This document shows positions 24,445-35,040 of a stretch of DNA of 64,000 nucleotides, one piece after another (positions within the stretch are counted from its first letter, which is position 1; each line of letters starts with the position of its first letter). The stretch comes from Musa acuminata AAA Group (taxonomy: Eukaryota; Streptophyta; Magnoliopsida; Zingiberales; Musaceae), in the NCBI RefSeq assembly GCF_036884655.1, contig NC_088330.1, forward strand, positions 31,903,501 through 31,967,500, read 5' to 3'. The position numbers and the translations under genes were made by a program. A model generated the notes under the pieces. That model ran no database searches. It worked only from the letters and a program-made list of their open reading frames with translations, and was not told the origin of the DNA.

Positions 24445-25754
24445 GCCAATTGAAAGAGAAGAGTATCATCTAAAAAGAGTCGAAGAATACACGAGAGAGA
24501 AATCAAGAGAAGACTTCAAAATGAAGAGAAAAATCTCCGAAATCAATAACTAAAGAATATATGAAATGCTACTAGAAGGATGATAAAATGCTTATCTCTC
24601 GATCAACATATGAAATTACACTAAACTTTTAGGAAAAAAAAGAGAGAGAGATAATTTAATGTCACTCTCCAATCTGAAAATGGGAACGGTACATGAACAA
24701 CCTTAATTGATGATTTCCAGCTTAAGCATTATGCCTCTTGTCGATTTCTTAATCGAGGAGTCTTCGTTGACTTGCATAAAGAGAATAAGAAGCTTTTCTA
24801 ATGTCTAGTTGGGCTGCTATTGAAGGATTATTTGCTGCCCACGACCAACGTAACGATGTAAGCATACAAACGTCAATAGTGGTGGGTCCCGCATGAGAGT
24901 TCTATTCTCCTATTGCCTCGTGAATATTTGCCGATATATGCCTTGACAGCACGAACCTTATTAAAATAAATTAAGTAATTAAAAAAGCTATTTTTTTAAT
25001 TTTCTCAGTGAGCTACCTCGGTTTCTAAATTTTCGAAGGGACACCTTATCTTTTCATAATCTCTAAAATATCTTAAAAACGAAGCACGAATCACCGTCGA
25101 TAAGGATTTAATAATATTATCTTCTACTAAGCTTTTTCGAATAATCTTTTAGCTTTTATATAGCTTATCTAGATAAATAAAAAAATTAAGATATTTAATT
25201 TCGCTCAATTTCTTAAGGGTCGATAAGATAAAAGTTACTAGTCTTGGCTTATTTGCTCGTACTTTTGAAACATTTAAAGTATTTGTACTCCTTGTGTTGA
25301 GTTGATTACTGTGATTCATCTTTTCATTGTTATCGAACTTCTAGAATGTAAAAAATTTTGCTCGAAAAGAGTAAAATTTCACTATGACTTGAAGTAAGTC
25401 TCTAATAGTTTTAGTCGTCTTTGGGATTGTATTATCTTCTTCATTATTTATATCGTATACTCCTTTAAGTAGAAACGGTACAATACCATGTACTACTATA
25501 TATTTCATTCCTTGGTCGAGCACTCTTGCATCGACTCAGAATCCTCCATTTTCGATTATCTTGATAAAAAGCTTATTAACATCGATCTTATGAAGTTTTC
25601 TGACCTCTACCCTTTAACTTTATCTCGGTACTTAGAGTTTGTCTTTGCATTCTCCAACTCATTGATCATTTTCATGACCAACACTCTCCCTCTATGAGAA
25701 TAAGAGATCGATGACCCCACGAAAGTCCCGCCTTTGTTGTACCATAACACTGTA

Positions 25755-25985
25755 GTGCCCATGACACTATTATATGTTGTCTCGTATATGTATCTTTATC
25801 TTTGTGATCAATAGATCCACCTCTACAATACTATAACACTCTTTCGAATCGAACATCACTCAATATTCTTTTTCTACTTAACACACTATTATATGTTGTC
25901 TCGTATATGCATCTTTATCTTCGTGATCGATAGATCCACCTCTACAATATTGTAATACTCTTTCGAACACTCTTTGTCTCTTAAG
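25755..25985. repeat. Tandem duplication of about 120 bp
   Basis: Two adjacent copies share a block beginning CACTATTATATGTTGTCTCG (near 25768 and near 25883) and running through a shared GATCCACCTCTACAATA stretch to CTCTTTCGAA. They differ by a handful of substitutions, so the duplication is not very recent. Confidence 0.65.
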
Positions 25986-26977
25986 TACAAAACATATACT
26001 ATAAATTTGTTCAAATATATTATAACTAAATAAAATGGACTTAAAACCCAATATAAACTAATTTATATAAAATATATATTTTTATTATTCGTTTTGGAAT
26101 AATAGTATCCGAATAGATAGGTTATGTCAGTATATTTGAATAGGGTTATAATATTTTTAGCACTCCATCGAGACATTATAAGTTTATTCAAAAACATAAT
26201 AACTAAGGCTAATGGATTCAAAACCTAATTGAAACCAACTTATATATAAAAATAATATTTTAAATAATTATTTTTATTGGTTTAAAAATAAGAATAAACA
26301 AATTGGAGAACTTTTGAATAGGTTTATAGTGGTTTGAAAAATATTATAAACCTATTCAAGAACATTGTAATTAAAGAATTGGATCGATTCACCTTATATA
26401 TCCAACCCAAAATTGATTGACCGATTCACTCTATATATCAATATATAAAAAATAAGAGAGCTATTATTATGTCGTGTTTGGGGTATTCTAATATTTTAAA
26501 AAGATAGAGACACTCCTTTAAAATATGAAAAAAAAAAATGCCTCCTTTGATTCAGTCAAATAAATTTGAGAAATAGTTTATATATATATATATATATATA
26601 ATAGTTATAAAAACTTTAAACTTCACCAATGCACCTTTGAATTTCAATTGATATTAGTCCCTTTCTAAAGCTTTATAAATTCTTTTAAAAAATTAAGCAT
26701 ATGATATCTTTAAATATGTTTAAGTCAACTTAGCAAATTCCAACTACGGTCTGACTTGGTTAGCCCTCTTTTTTATAGATGCTGATAAAAGGGATATATG
26801 TTTAAAAAAATTGATATTCTTTAAACACAGCAAAGGTAGATATGTTAAACCCCCTAAAAATGTAGATATATGTCATAATTATTGGTAGCATTTTGATACT
26901 CTTCAACACAGTAAAGGTAGATATACAAAACCTCATAATAATGAATTAAAGCATAATTTAGAACATCTCTTTCTTAA

Positions 26978-26978
<1 letters not shown>

Positions 26979-27032
<54 letters not shown>

Positions 27033-27033
27033 G
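26979..27033. repeat. (AAT)n microsatellite
   Basis: An uninterrupted run of about 18 AAT units lies in intergenic DNA. It is a likely length-variable marker. Confidence 0.9.
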
Positions 27034-28118
27034 AGTGTTAACTTAGATATTTATCGAAGCCACATTAATTTGCTTGTCACTGTTGGTGTATTTTAAACCT
27101 ACTTAGACATGGATAATTCTAGCAACCATTATTCTACATCTTATTTTTGGATTCTTCCATGCAATAGTGATTGATAATGGTCCATTAGGTGGACCTCATC
27201 GATACCTACTATGATTATGAAGGATAGATATGAAAAATCTTATTCTTTATTTATGCATACAATAGCATTTAGAGATAGTAAAATTTTCTTGATGAATTAT
27301 TTCGATTGGCAATTAATTTCCTCCCTTTAAAGCGTTTCTTTATTCATTTATTTAAATTTTTTTTAATAATTTAATTTATGATAATCTTCCATGTGTTTTT
27401 TCTTCCTTTCTTTCTGCTATGTTAAAGAAAAAAATCTTCAAACTTTAGGAGTAGCAATTCTTTGTCATCTCAAACTTTACTTAGATTTTCAAAGAAAATA
27501 CAATATTTTAGTTAAAACTTTTGAAAGATGTAAATTTGCTTAAATCAAAGGACCTATAAATTTTGAAAAAAAAAAGTAAAACACAAAATGGATTATGAAG
27601 AATTTATATTTTTCAAAAAGATATATCGCTCCCAAGAACTCGATGCATCGTATAATCAAATATATTAGTATAATTATAATTAAATATATAATAGATTAGT
27701 AGAATTATAATTCATTATAATAGATTCGGACCAACCTATAAATTTTTATTTTGAAGGGATAAACTTATAATTAAATATATTAGTATGATGAGGGAGAGTT
27801 TGTTAGTTTAGGAGATGTCAAAATAAGAGTTTATTTGATTTAGGATGCCTACTTGATTGTGATGATTCAAATATATGTAATTGTCATAATAAGTTTAGAT
27901 GATAAATAATTCAGAGGAGAGACATATGTGCTACAAAGTATTGATTGAGGGGTTGTAGTCAAAATTTTCTTAATGAAATTTGATTATATTTTGAGTTATT
28001 TTGATTCTGTGTTTAGCTTTTTATCTTCTCATTGCTTCCCAACAAAGACACACCCATCATAGAACATTCCATTCATCACAACATAGATAAGCAAACCGGA
28101 CTGCAATTGTGCTCCTTC

Positions 28119-29644
28119 TCAGTTCTCGGCGATGGTGTCATAGAAGAGCTCCTTGAAGCGGTCCATGAACTCCGCCTCCAGTGAGATGGCCACCAAAACG
28201 CCACCCGCCTTGGCCGGCGGCTTGGGCATAATGTAGCACAGACCGCCATAGAACATCGTCGCCGGACCCATAAACTCCGGCAGCCCCCAGCCGAAGTCGG
28301 CTTCGTAGATCGGGAGGGACGTCCAGCAAGTGATGGAGAGATCCGCCGACGTAAAGTTGCCGGCCCATCGGCCCAGACTCTTCACGTCCTCCTCCATCTC
28401 CAAGAAGTCCAGCGCAGACCGCAAGTACTCGTCGTCCATGAGAGTGATGGCGCGGTGGATCCTACTGGCGGCGTCCGCGGTCGTCTCTGACGTCACGTCC
28501 CCGACCGTCGCGACCGCGACGGTCGGAAATATCACGTTCCCGACGTATCCCGGTGGCAGCGGGGGCCTCAGGCGGCGGCGGCCGTCGGTGGTGATGTAGA
28601 CGCGGGTCTCGCGTCCGGCGTCGAGGCGGCGGGCCTCGCATGCGCGACGCCAGACGTGCCCGGCCACCGCTTCGTAGGTGGTGACGCGCCGACTCGACGC
28701 CACCTTGGCGCACGCGGTCTTCAGCGCGGCGAGCTGGTCGGCGGAGAGCGCGAGGATCGCGGTGGACACGGCGGGCTTGTCGGCGGACGCGTTGCGCCCG
28801 GCGGGGCATCGCTTGAACTCGTGGTGGGGGAAGAGGACCGACGGCGGGGACCGAGGGAGGAGAAGGGTGCGGTCGAGGAAGGGCGGCACCGCGAGGTCGA
28901 CGCCCCTGGTGATGTCCGACCACGCATTGATGAAGTGAAGGGACGCGACGCCGTCGGAGACCAAGTGGTGCAGGCCGACGCCCAGGCACACTCCGCCGCA
29001 CTTGAAGTACGTGACCTAAAGAAGGCAAACATCAAGTGAGTTCAGATCATGCGGTTGGTTGTCGTTGCTCTCTTTGGCAAGCTGCAGGCTCGATATCGCT
29101 ACCAACCCACCGATGGCCTTCACCGGTAGACCATACACTGGTGTCTGCGTTCGCGCGCACACCGCGCAGCCAAACAATGTCCGTGTTCTCTTCACACGAT
29201 GAGCGCAGGGAGAAGAGTTACCTGAAGCAGTAGAAGAGGGACGGCGTCGTCTCCGTCGTCAGGACTCACGCTGGGTACCAGCATCCGCCTGCACTCGGGC
29301 GACGGCGCGAAGTCTCCGAACTTATCGACGGTGAGCTCCTCCGACTTGGCTTCCACGAAGAGCGCGCCCTTGCCGTTGCACTTGATCTCGGTCCGGCCGT
29401 TCCCGTCGGCGCCGATCCGGCCGGCAAACAGGTAAAACGGCACCAGGGCTTTGCGCAGGCCAGCCTTGAGGGCCTCCGGCGAGAAGAAGCCGGCGGGGTC
29501 ACCGGTGGCGGGCGGTCTGTAGAAGTAGACGGTGGCGACGTGAGCCCGGATCTGGAAGAGATCCAAGGTGGAGAGCCAAATGGCTTGGGTGGGGGTCTCC
29601 TTCTCGGGAGTCACAAGGCAGGAGCTCGTCACTTGGACCGCCAT
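28119..29644 (-). CDS. BAHD acyltransferase (HCT/hydroxycinnamoyltransferase-like)
   Basis: BAHD enzymes move an acyl group from a CoA thioester to an alcohol or amine in the cytosol. Exon 1 is 29644-29222 (141 codons, ending CAG before GTAACT). Exon 2 is 29015-28119, after a TTTAG acceptor. Together they give 439 residues, the usual size. The catalytic HxxxD motif is HHLVSDG at about residue 154, and the structural DFGWG motif is near residue 380 within ADFGWGLPEFMGP. The overall pattern, including the MAVQVTSSCLVTPE start, resembles shikimate/quinate or amine hydroxycinnamoyltransferases, but the acceptor cannot be settled from sequence. The start ATG is the first one downstream of a TATA element; the frame is open a little further up. 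One intron at this position is typical of the family. The gene is very GC-rich, so it casts several long antisense ORFs. Confidence 0.9.
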
Positions 29645-29690
29645 TGGATCTCTCTGCAAGTGGCTTACCCGTTTATGGAGGACGTTGCAT

Positions 29691-29700
29691 GCATTTATAG
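29691..29700 (-). promoter_or_regulatory. TATA box of the BAHD gene
   Basis: On the minus strand the sequence reads CTATAAATGC, 47-56 bp upstream of the ATG. This would give a short leader of about 20 nt, which is tight but possible. Confidence 0.45.
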
Positions 29701-29749
29701 TGCGTGTATCATGTAAATCCTGCATCGACTTACCTCAGATATTTGGGTC

Positions 29750-31110
29750 TAATTCACATGTGGTTACCCGATCCGCGATATGATCCGATTGAACTCGAAT
29801 CTGAGTTTGATATATCACTACCATAACCTACCGATTTACCAAAATGGGATAAGTGGGTCGGTGGGAGATGGAGACGATCCACAATAATTGGAACCCAATC
29901 GCCGACGTGGCTACTTAGAGCCCACGTAATAGTAATGTATGGCTGAGCTGTTCAAAACTACTCATGTCGGAAATTTATGGCGTCAGAAGACTCAACGTAA
30001 TACGAATCCACGTCGACGCTGACCAATCCCAGCTTGAAAGGTGGCAGGCTGCAATCGACACACGCGATCACATCTACGCATTTGATCGACACCACCAAAA
30101 TTTAGGCTCATTGTCGATATGGTTCAGAGATGGATGGATGGGTGTTATAATACTAATCAAACTGATATGTGATAGCATTCCAAGGGGTGATAAGATTTTA
30201 GAATGCCATTAAGATGGGTCTATTAAAAGATTTATAATTTATTGTGAGATTTGTAGTATTACGTGTTTAAACAAACATAAAAAAGGAAAGAGTGAGAGGA
30301 AAAAGACAATCTCGATAAATCAGATCAAAGAACAAACAACCGTCGACATCATAAAGTGGAATGTCGTTAATTGCTTTTGTACTCTCACCGGCGCTCATTT
30401 ATTATTATGTTGGAAGTTTCTTATTGTATGCTATCACTCAATTTATATAATTGATATTATTCTTTTTTGCTTCTTTTATGGTCGATAACCTATTAAGTGA
30501 ATTCCTGAAAATAATCTTTTTTTTTTGTTTTTCTCATAAAGTGTCCTCCATTTTTAAGATTTTCTAACCATCCATATTTTTATCTAATATCTAAAATATC
30601 TCTAACTATTTTTTTTTTCTTTTTTTTTCCCTATAGACCGATCGATAGTGTGAATCGATCAAGTTACAATATTGCTTATTGCATTATAGTATTTTTAATG
30701 ATACCTGAAAAATACTATAACATAGGATAAAAATATTATGTTACCATGTTTTCCTAATATTGCTGAGAGCAAAAACATTGTGTCAAAGTATTTTTGTTGA
30801 AAACACTCTTAACTTAGTATGAAAATATTATAAAACATAATATTTTTATAAAATTTATACAAAAGACTATTTTATTTTTTTATTACATTATAGTGTTTTT
30901 CTAGTATTGCTAAAAACATAGTAATAGTAATAAATATTATAATTAGATCGGGTTGACACATACAAAAGAATATTTCAGATATTAAAAAAAATAAATGCTG
31001 TTTGAAAATTCTGAAAATGAAAGAGGGAAAAGCTCAAAAAGAGATATATTTTTTTTTCAAAAATTCACCCTAACATATTTTGTCTTCACTTTTTAGTGTT
31101 TTTTTTATCT
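29750..31110. other. Intergenic region upstream of the BAHD gene
   Basis: This is AT-rich with several poly-T and poly-A runs. I see no gene, RNA or recognisable transposon in it. Confidence 0.45.
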
Positions 31111-31722
31111 GATAGGATATGTTTTGTCATCGCCCACGTGGACCCAGGCAAGCAGACACACGATACAGACGTGGAACCTCAAGTACGATATGATGCATAG
31201 TACACACGTGATGGGTAGCCGCTTGTTGGCCCCACCGTACAAACGACATCATTACGGTACAACCATCCCGAAAAGCTCGAGGTGGCATTGCGCGATGCCA
31301 ATCCGTGCAGGTCGGTCGCACGCTCGTACAAAAGCTTAAGTCGACCATCGCCCGAGGAGCCAGCCATAGTGAATTGACCCTGTACGACCAACTCATCCCC
31401 CGCAGGTATAAAAGCTGACCCTCCTTAATCAGGAGAAGCAGACACTTCGAATACTCAACTCTATCTCATTCCACCAAAAGCTGACTTAAGCTTCAGAGGG
31501 GTCGGGTTGTGAAATCCCCCTCCCGATCTCGACCTGTGTGCAGGAGCTCAACCACGAAGAAGCATGCCACTCGTTAAGAGAGAAGACTGTGCTCGAGGGA
31601 CGAGGCTTGAACTCGACCCGACGCTCACCCTCACCACCCGAGCATCCATGTGGGCGACCTTGCGCATCTGGGATCGGATCAAACCATGTTCACACCTCGA
31701 CCACAACGTAACTATTTACTAA
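31111..31722 (+). mobile_element. LTR-like fragment, Gypsy-type appearance
   Basis: This abruptly GC-richer block of about 600 bp contains a TATA element (GGTATAAAAGCTGACC near 31405). It continues through a leader-like stretch with AAAGCTGACTTAAGCTTC and GGGGTCGGGTT, a pattern I associate with plant Gypsy LTRs, and ends near ACTAACA at 31722. The ends are not certain, no target duplication was found and no gag or pol follows. Confidence 0.35.
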
Positions 31723-32862
31723 CAATAAATGAGAGAGTCACGTTATGTGAATTATTATTATGATCAAAGAGTGTGAATTATTATTATTATTATTTCTGAG
31801 AGAGCCACAGCATGTCTTCGGAACTCTTTATGTACATTTGATGTACTCTTAAAAGAAGATGATCTACCTTCATACGTCAAGGTCGACAGATCACACGAGG
31901 CGGAGGCGACGACACGTCGGACGTCGAAGGCTGTGGTTTGGTGGAGTTAGTCGGAGAAGACGACACGTCGAGCCATGCATCTTGTGGTGGCTAATATAGA
32001 ACGATAAGACGACTAGCTGTGGCTTCGCGAGGTGTTCTGCTGCCTACTACTCGGAAGTGGAGGGTGGTGCAGTGAACAGCGCGACGAGCCGCGCGGAGCG
32101 AGGCGTGGGCTTTGTTTTGGCCATTCGAGTTCCGCCGAGTGGCGTTTTTGTCGCGATCGACAAGGTGTTCGATGCTTTGCCTGCCCGGTCTCTTGAGTCG
32201 GTAGAGAAAGAAGCTTAATAATGCATCTTAAGACGAACGGGATACGGTCCCCTTGCGGTGCCTGCGGGTAGCAATCACGAGATCTTACCGGACCGTGTCG
32301 GGAGTGGTCGTGTTCGATCACACTTTTCGTCGAACAGTTGATGGGTACGGGACGATATCACTCGTTCTCTCGGCGTTCCTATCCGTTGTCCTTCCCAAAA
32401 ATAGGAAATAAATATTTTTAATAATCATTAAGAAGATTATTATTTATTATCATATTTTTTTTTTATTTTTTTAAATATTTATTTATTATTAAAAATATTA
32501 ATTTTTTAAATAATAAACCTACCCCTTTGAAAATTAAGATTATAGATTCAAATCCCATCTTCATCCTTTATTATTACATATATTAGTTTATGATTAAAAG
32601 GAATCATACTAAAACACTTATTTGACACATAATTAAGAGCATATTGTTAAGAAAAGGAGGTGTGGTGTGGTGTGACCAAATAATACCTACAAAACTGTGA
32701 TGCGGTTAGAAGAGAGGACTCGTTTCCACTGCCATCTTTGACGCGCCCGAGAAGTCTTGTGTGCACCTTTGGGTTGCACCTGTTTGGCTTTTCGGCCTTT
32801 GGTAATCGAAAGATATTCCACAAACAAAGCGTCTTGTAATAGAAGAAGAGAGAGCGATTTGG
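31723..32862. other. Intergenic region with a GC-rich insert, upstream of PPR gene
   Basis: A GC-rich stretch near 31880-32400 contrasts with its AT-rich flanks and may be another transposon remnant, but no ORF there resembles a known protein. From about 32640 the DNA is the promoter and leader of the E-class PPR gene. No TATA box stands out. Confidence 0.35.
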
Positions 32863-34872
32863 ATGTATGGGTCATTCTTCAAACACCCATCGACAAACCA
32901 ATGCCTCCCCCTCCTCCAATCTCTCATCCGCTCCAGATCCTCCCGCCTGGGCGCCCAGCTCCACGCTTTCCTCATCTCCTGCGGCCTCCTCTCCTCCGCG
33001 CCTCGCCGTGGCCTCCTCCTCTCCAAGCTCGTCGTTCTGTACTCTCTCTCCGGCCAACCCTCCCGCGCGCGCCAACTGTTCGACCGAATCTCCCGCCGGA
33101 CTCCTTTCCTCTGGAACGCCCTCATCCGCGGCCACGCCCAGTCCGGCCTCCCCCTCGACGCCCTCCGCCTCTTCGCCCGCATGGTCTTCTCCGGCCTTTC
33201 CCCCGATTACCTCACGTACCCCTTCGCGCTCAAGGCCTGCGCCGACCTCTCGCTGCGCCGGTTGGGTGCGCAGGTGCACGGCAAGTCTCTGGCTTCCGGG
33301 TTCGGCGCGGACGAGTACGTGCAGAACTGTCTTATCGCCATGTACATGAGTTGCGGGGACACGAACGCCGCGACGAAGGTGTTCGATCTGATGACCGCTC
33401 GGAGCATCGTCTCTTGGAATACGGTGATCGCAGGATGCTGCCGTAATGGGTTTGCCCGGGAGGCATTGGCGGTGTTCGACCGCATGATGGATGCTGGCGT
33501 GGGGATCGACGAGGCTACCGTAGTGTCTGTGCTGCCCGCTTGTGCTCATCTGAAGGATCTGCGGAGAGGGAGGTTCGTCCAAAAATTGGTGGACGATGGA
33601 GGGTTCGATGCGGGCTCTAGGGTTCGGAATTCGTTAATCGACATGTATGCAAAGTGTGGGTGCTTGGAGGAGGCGAGAAAGGTGTTCGACGGCGGACAGT
33701 GCGAGAGGGATGTCGTCGCGTGGACCGCGATGATAGGGGCGTATGCCTTGCACGGACGCGAAAGCGAAGCTCTTGCTCTTTCTCGTCAGATGCAGTCGGT
33801 GGGGGTGAGACCCAACCCGGTGACGATGGTCTCTTTGCTCTCTGCTTGCTCCGCTTTGCCGTCGCTCGCCCATGGCAAGTGCGTCCACGGGTCATGCATT
33901 AGGCTCCACCTCGAATCGGATATCATCGTGGAGACCACTCTCATCGACATGTACGCAAAATGCAGCGGCACGGACTTGTACTTGAGGGTCTTCTCGAGTG
34001 GTTCGAGAAGGACGGCTACGTGGAATGCGGTTATTTCAGGGTGTTCGAGGAATCGTCAAGCAGAGGATGCTATCAAGTACTACAGGCAAATGCTGGCAGA
34101 AGCAGTCCGCCCGGATTTTGCTACGGTTTTGAGCCTCCTTCCGGCTTACGCAGAGTCAGCAGACTTGAAACAAGCGGACAACCTGCATGGTTGCTTGATC
34201 GGAATGGGTTTCACAGCAAGTGTGGAGGTCATGACCGGCTTGATCGACGTATATGGAAAGGCTGGCAAACTGGACGTGGCTTGGCAACTCTTCGGTGGGC
34301 TACAGGTGAAGGACTTGGTGTCTTGGAGCGCGATCATCGCCGGCTACGGAATGCACGGCCACGCCAAGACCGCCATTTGGCTCTTCGACCGGATGGTGGA
34401 GTCGGGGGTGGCACCGAGCGAGGTTACATTTACTTCTATGTTTTACTCTTGCAGCCATGCCGGGTTGGTGGACGAGGGGTTGCAGCTGTTCGATAAAATG
34501 TCGAACGCCCATGGCGTGAAACCGAACGCGGATCACTACGCTTGTGTCGTCGATCTTCTAGGCCGAGCAGGGCGGCTGCGGGAAGCATACGAGTTGATCG
34601 CCGGGATGCCGTTTGAGCCCAACCATGCCGTGTGGGGCGCTCTCCTCGGAGCTTGTGGTATCCATGAGAACGTGGAGTTGGGGGAATTAGCTGCGAAACG
34701 GTTGTTTGAGATTGAGCCGGAGAACACAGGGAACTATGTGCTGCTGGGGAACATTTACGCTGCAGTTGGGAGGTGGGAAGACGTGGAGAGTGTAAGAAGC
34801 ATGATGGTTAGAAGAGGGCTAAGGAAAGCACCTGGACGCAGCTTAGTTGAGGCGAGGAAAGTACAAGCGTAG
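32863..34872 (+). CDS. PLS-class, E-subgroup pentatricopeptide repeat protein
   Basis: This intronless gene of 669 codons encodes a PLS-type PPR protein, the class that selects sites for C-to-U RNA editing in plastids or mitochondria. It has alternating P, L and S motifs from about residue 40 (for example FLWNALIRGHAQSGLPLDAL, and SWNTVIAGCCRNGFAREAL). It ends with an E-type tail (HYACVVDLLGRAGRLREAYE, then ENTGNYVLLGNIYAAVGRWE and RKAPGRSLVE). No DYW deaminase domain follows, so if it edits RNA it would need a DYW protein supplied in trans. The arrangement resembles Arabidopsis At5g39350, from memory. The first ATG of the frame is used; the targeting peptide is weak, so the destination is uncertain. 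The GC-rich 5' half generates long false ORFs on both strands. Confidence 0.9.
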   Translation: MYGSFFKHPSTNQCLPLLQSLIRSRSSRLGAQLHAFLISCGLLSSAPRRGLLLSKLVVLYSLSGQPSRARQLFDRISRRTPFLWNALIRGHAQSGLPLDALRLFARMVFSGLSPDYLTYPFALKACADLSLRRLGAQVHGKSLASGFGADEYVQNCLIAMYMSCGDTNAATKVFDLMTARSIVSWNTVIAGCCRNGFAREALAVFDRMMDAGVGIDEATVVSVLPACAHLKDLRRGRFVQKLVDDGGFDAGSRVRNSLIDMYAKCGCLEEARKVFDGGQCERDVVAWTAMIGAYALHGRESEALALSRQMQSVGVRPNPVTMVSLLSACSALPSLAHGKCVHGSCIRLHLESDIIVETTLIDMYAKCSGTDLYLRVFSSGSRRTATWNAVISGCSRNRQAEDAIKYYRQMLAEAVRPDFATVLSLLPAYAESADLKQADNLHGCLIGMGFTASVEVMTGLIDVYGKAGKLDVAWQLFGGLQVKDLVSWSAIIAGYGMHGHAKTAIWLFDRMVESGVAPSEVTFTSMFYSCSHAGLVDEGLQLFDKMSNAHGVKPNADHYACVVDLLGRAGRLREAYELIAGMPFEPNHAVWGALLGACGIHENVELGELAAKRLFEIEPENTGNYVLLGNIYAAVGRWEDVESVRSMMVRRGLRKAPGRSLVEARKVQA

Positions 34873-35040
34873 CGTAGGCAGTTCCGCTCCTCCTCCTGTG
34901 CCGCTCTGTTCACTTGTGCCTGAAGGCGAAGTTAATTTTTGATCACTAATGATGATTTGCACACAGACAAATACTTGAATGAAGAATTCTAATTACATTA
35001 TGGTGAACTTATCTGGAAACTAAAATCACTTGAGCATATT

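Larger units (their letters stand above)
24450..28118. other. AT-rich gene-free intergenic region
   Basis: No ORF here resembles a protein. The DNA is strongly AT-rich with short tandem duplications (near 25755-25985), a TA run near 26580 and an AAT microsatellite (26979-27033). Decayed transposons are likely but I could not name one. The last hundred bases are the 3' flank of the BAHD gene. Confidence 0.5.

Noticed and set aside
28462..29039. ORFs of 188, 127 and 104 codons over the BAHD gene
   Set aside because: Arg/Pro-rich shadows in GC-rich exon DNA; the HxxxD and DFGWG motifs are in the other frame.
31111..31722. Calling this block a complete solo LTR
   Set aside because: TG..CA-type ends could be chosen in several ways and none gave matching 5-bp flanks.
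32706..33582. ORFs of 236, 229, 160 and 158 codons in the 5' half of the E-class PPR gene
   Set aside because: Other frames of GC-rich PPR coding sequence; only the 669-codon frame has PPR motifs.
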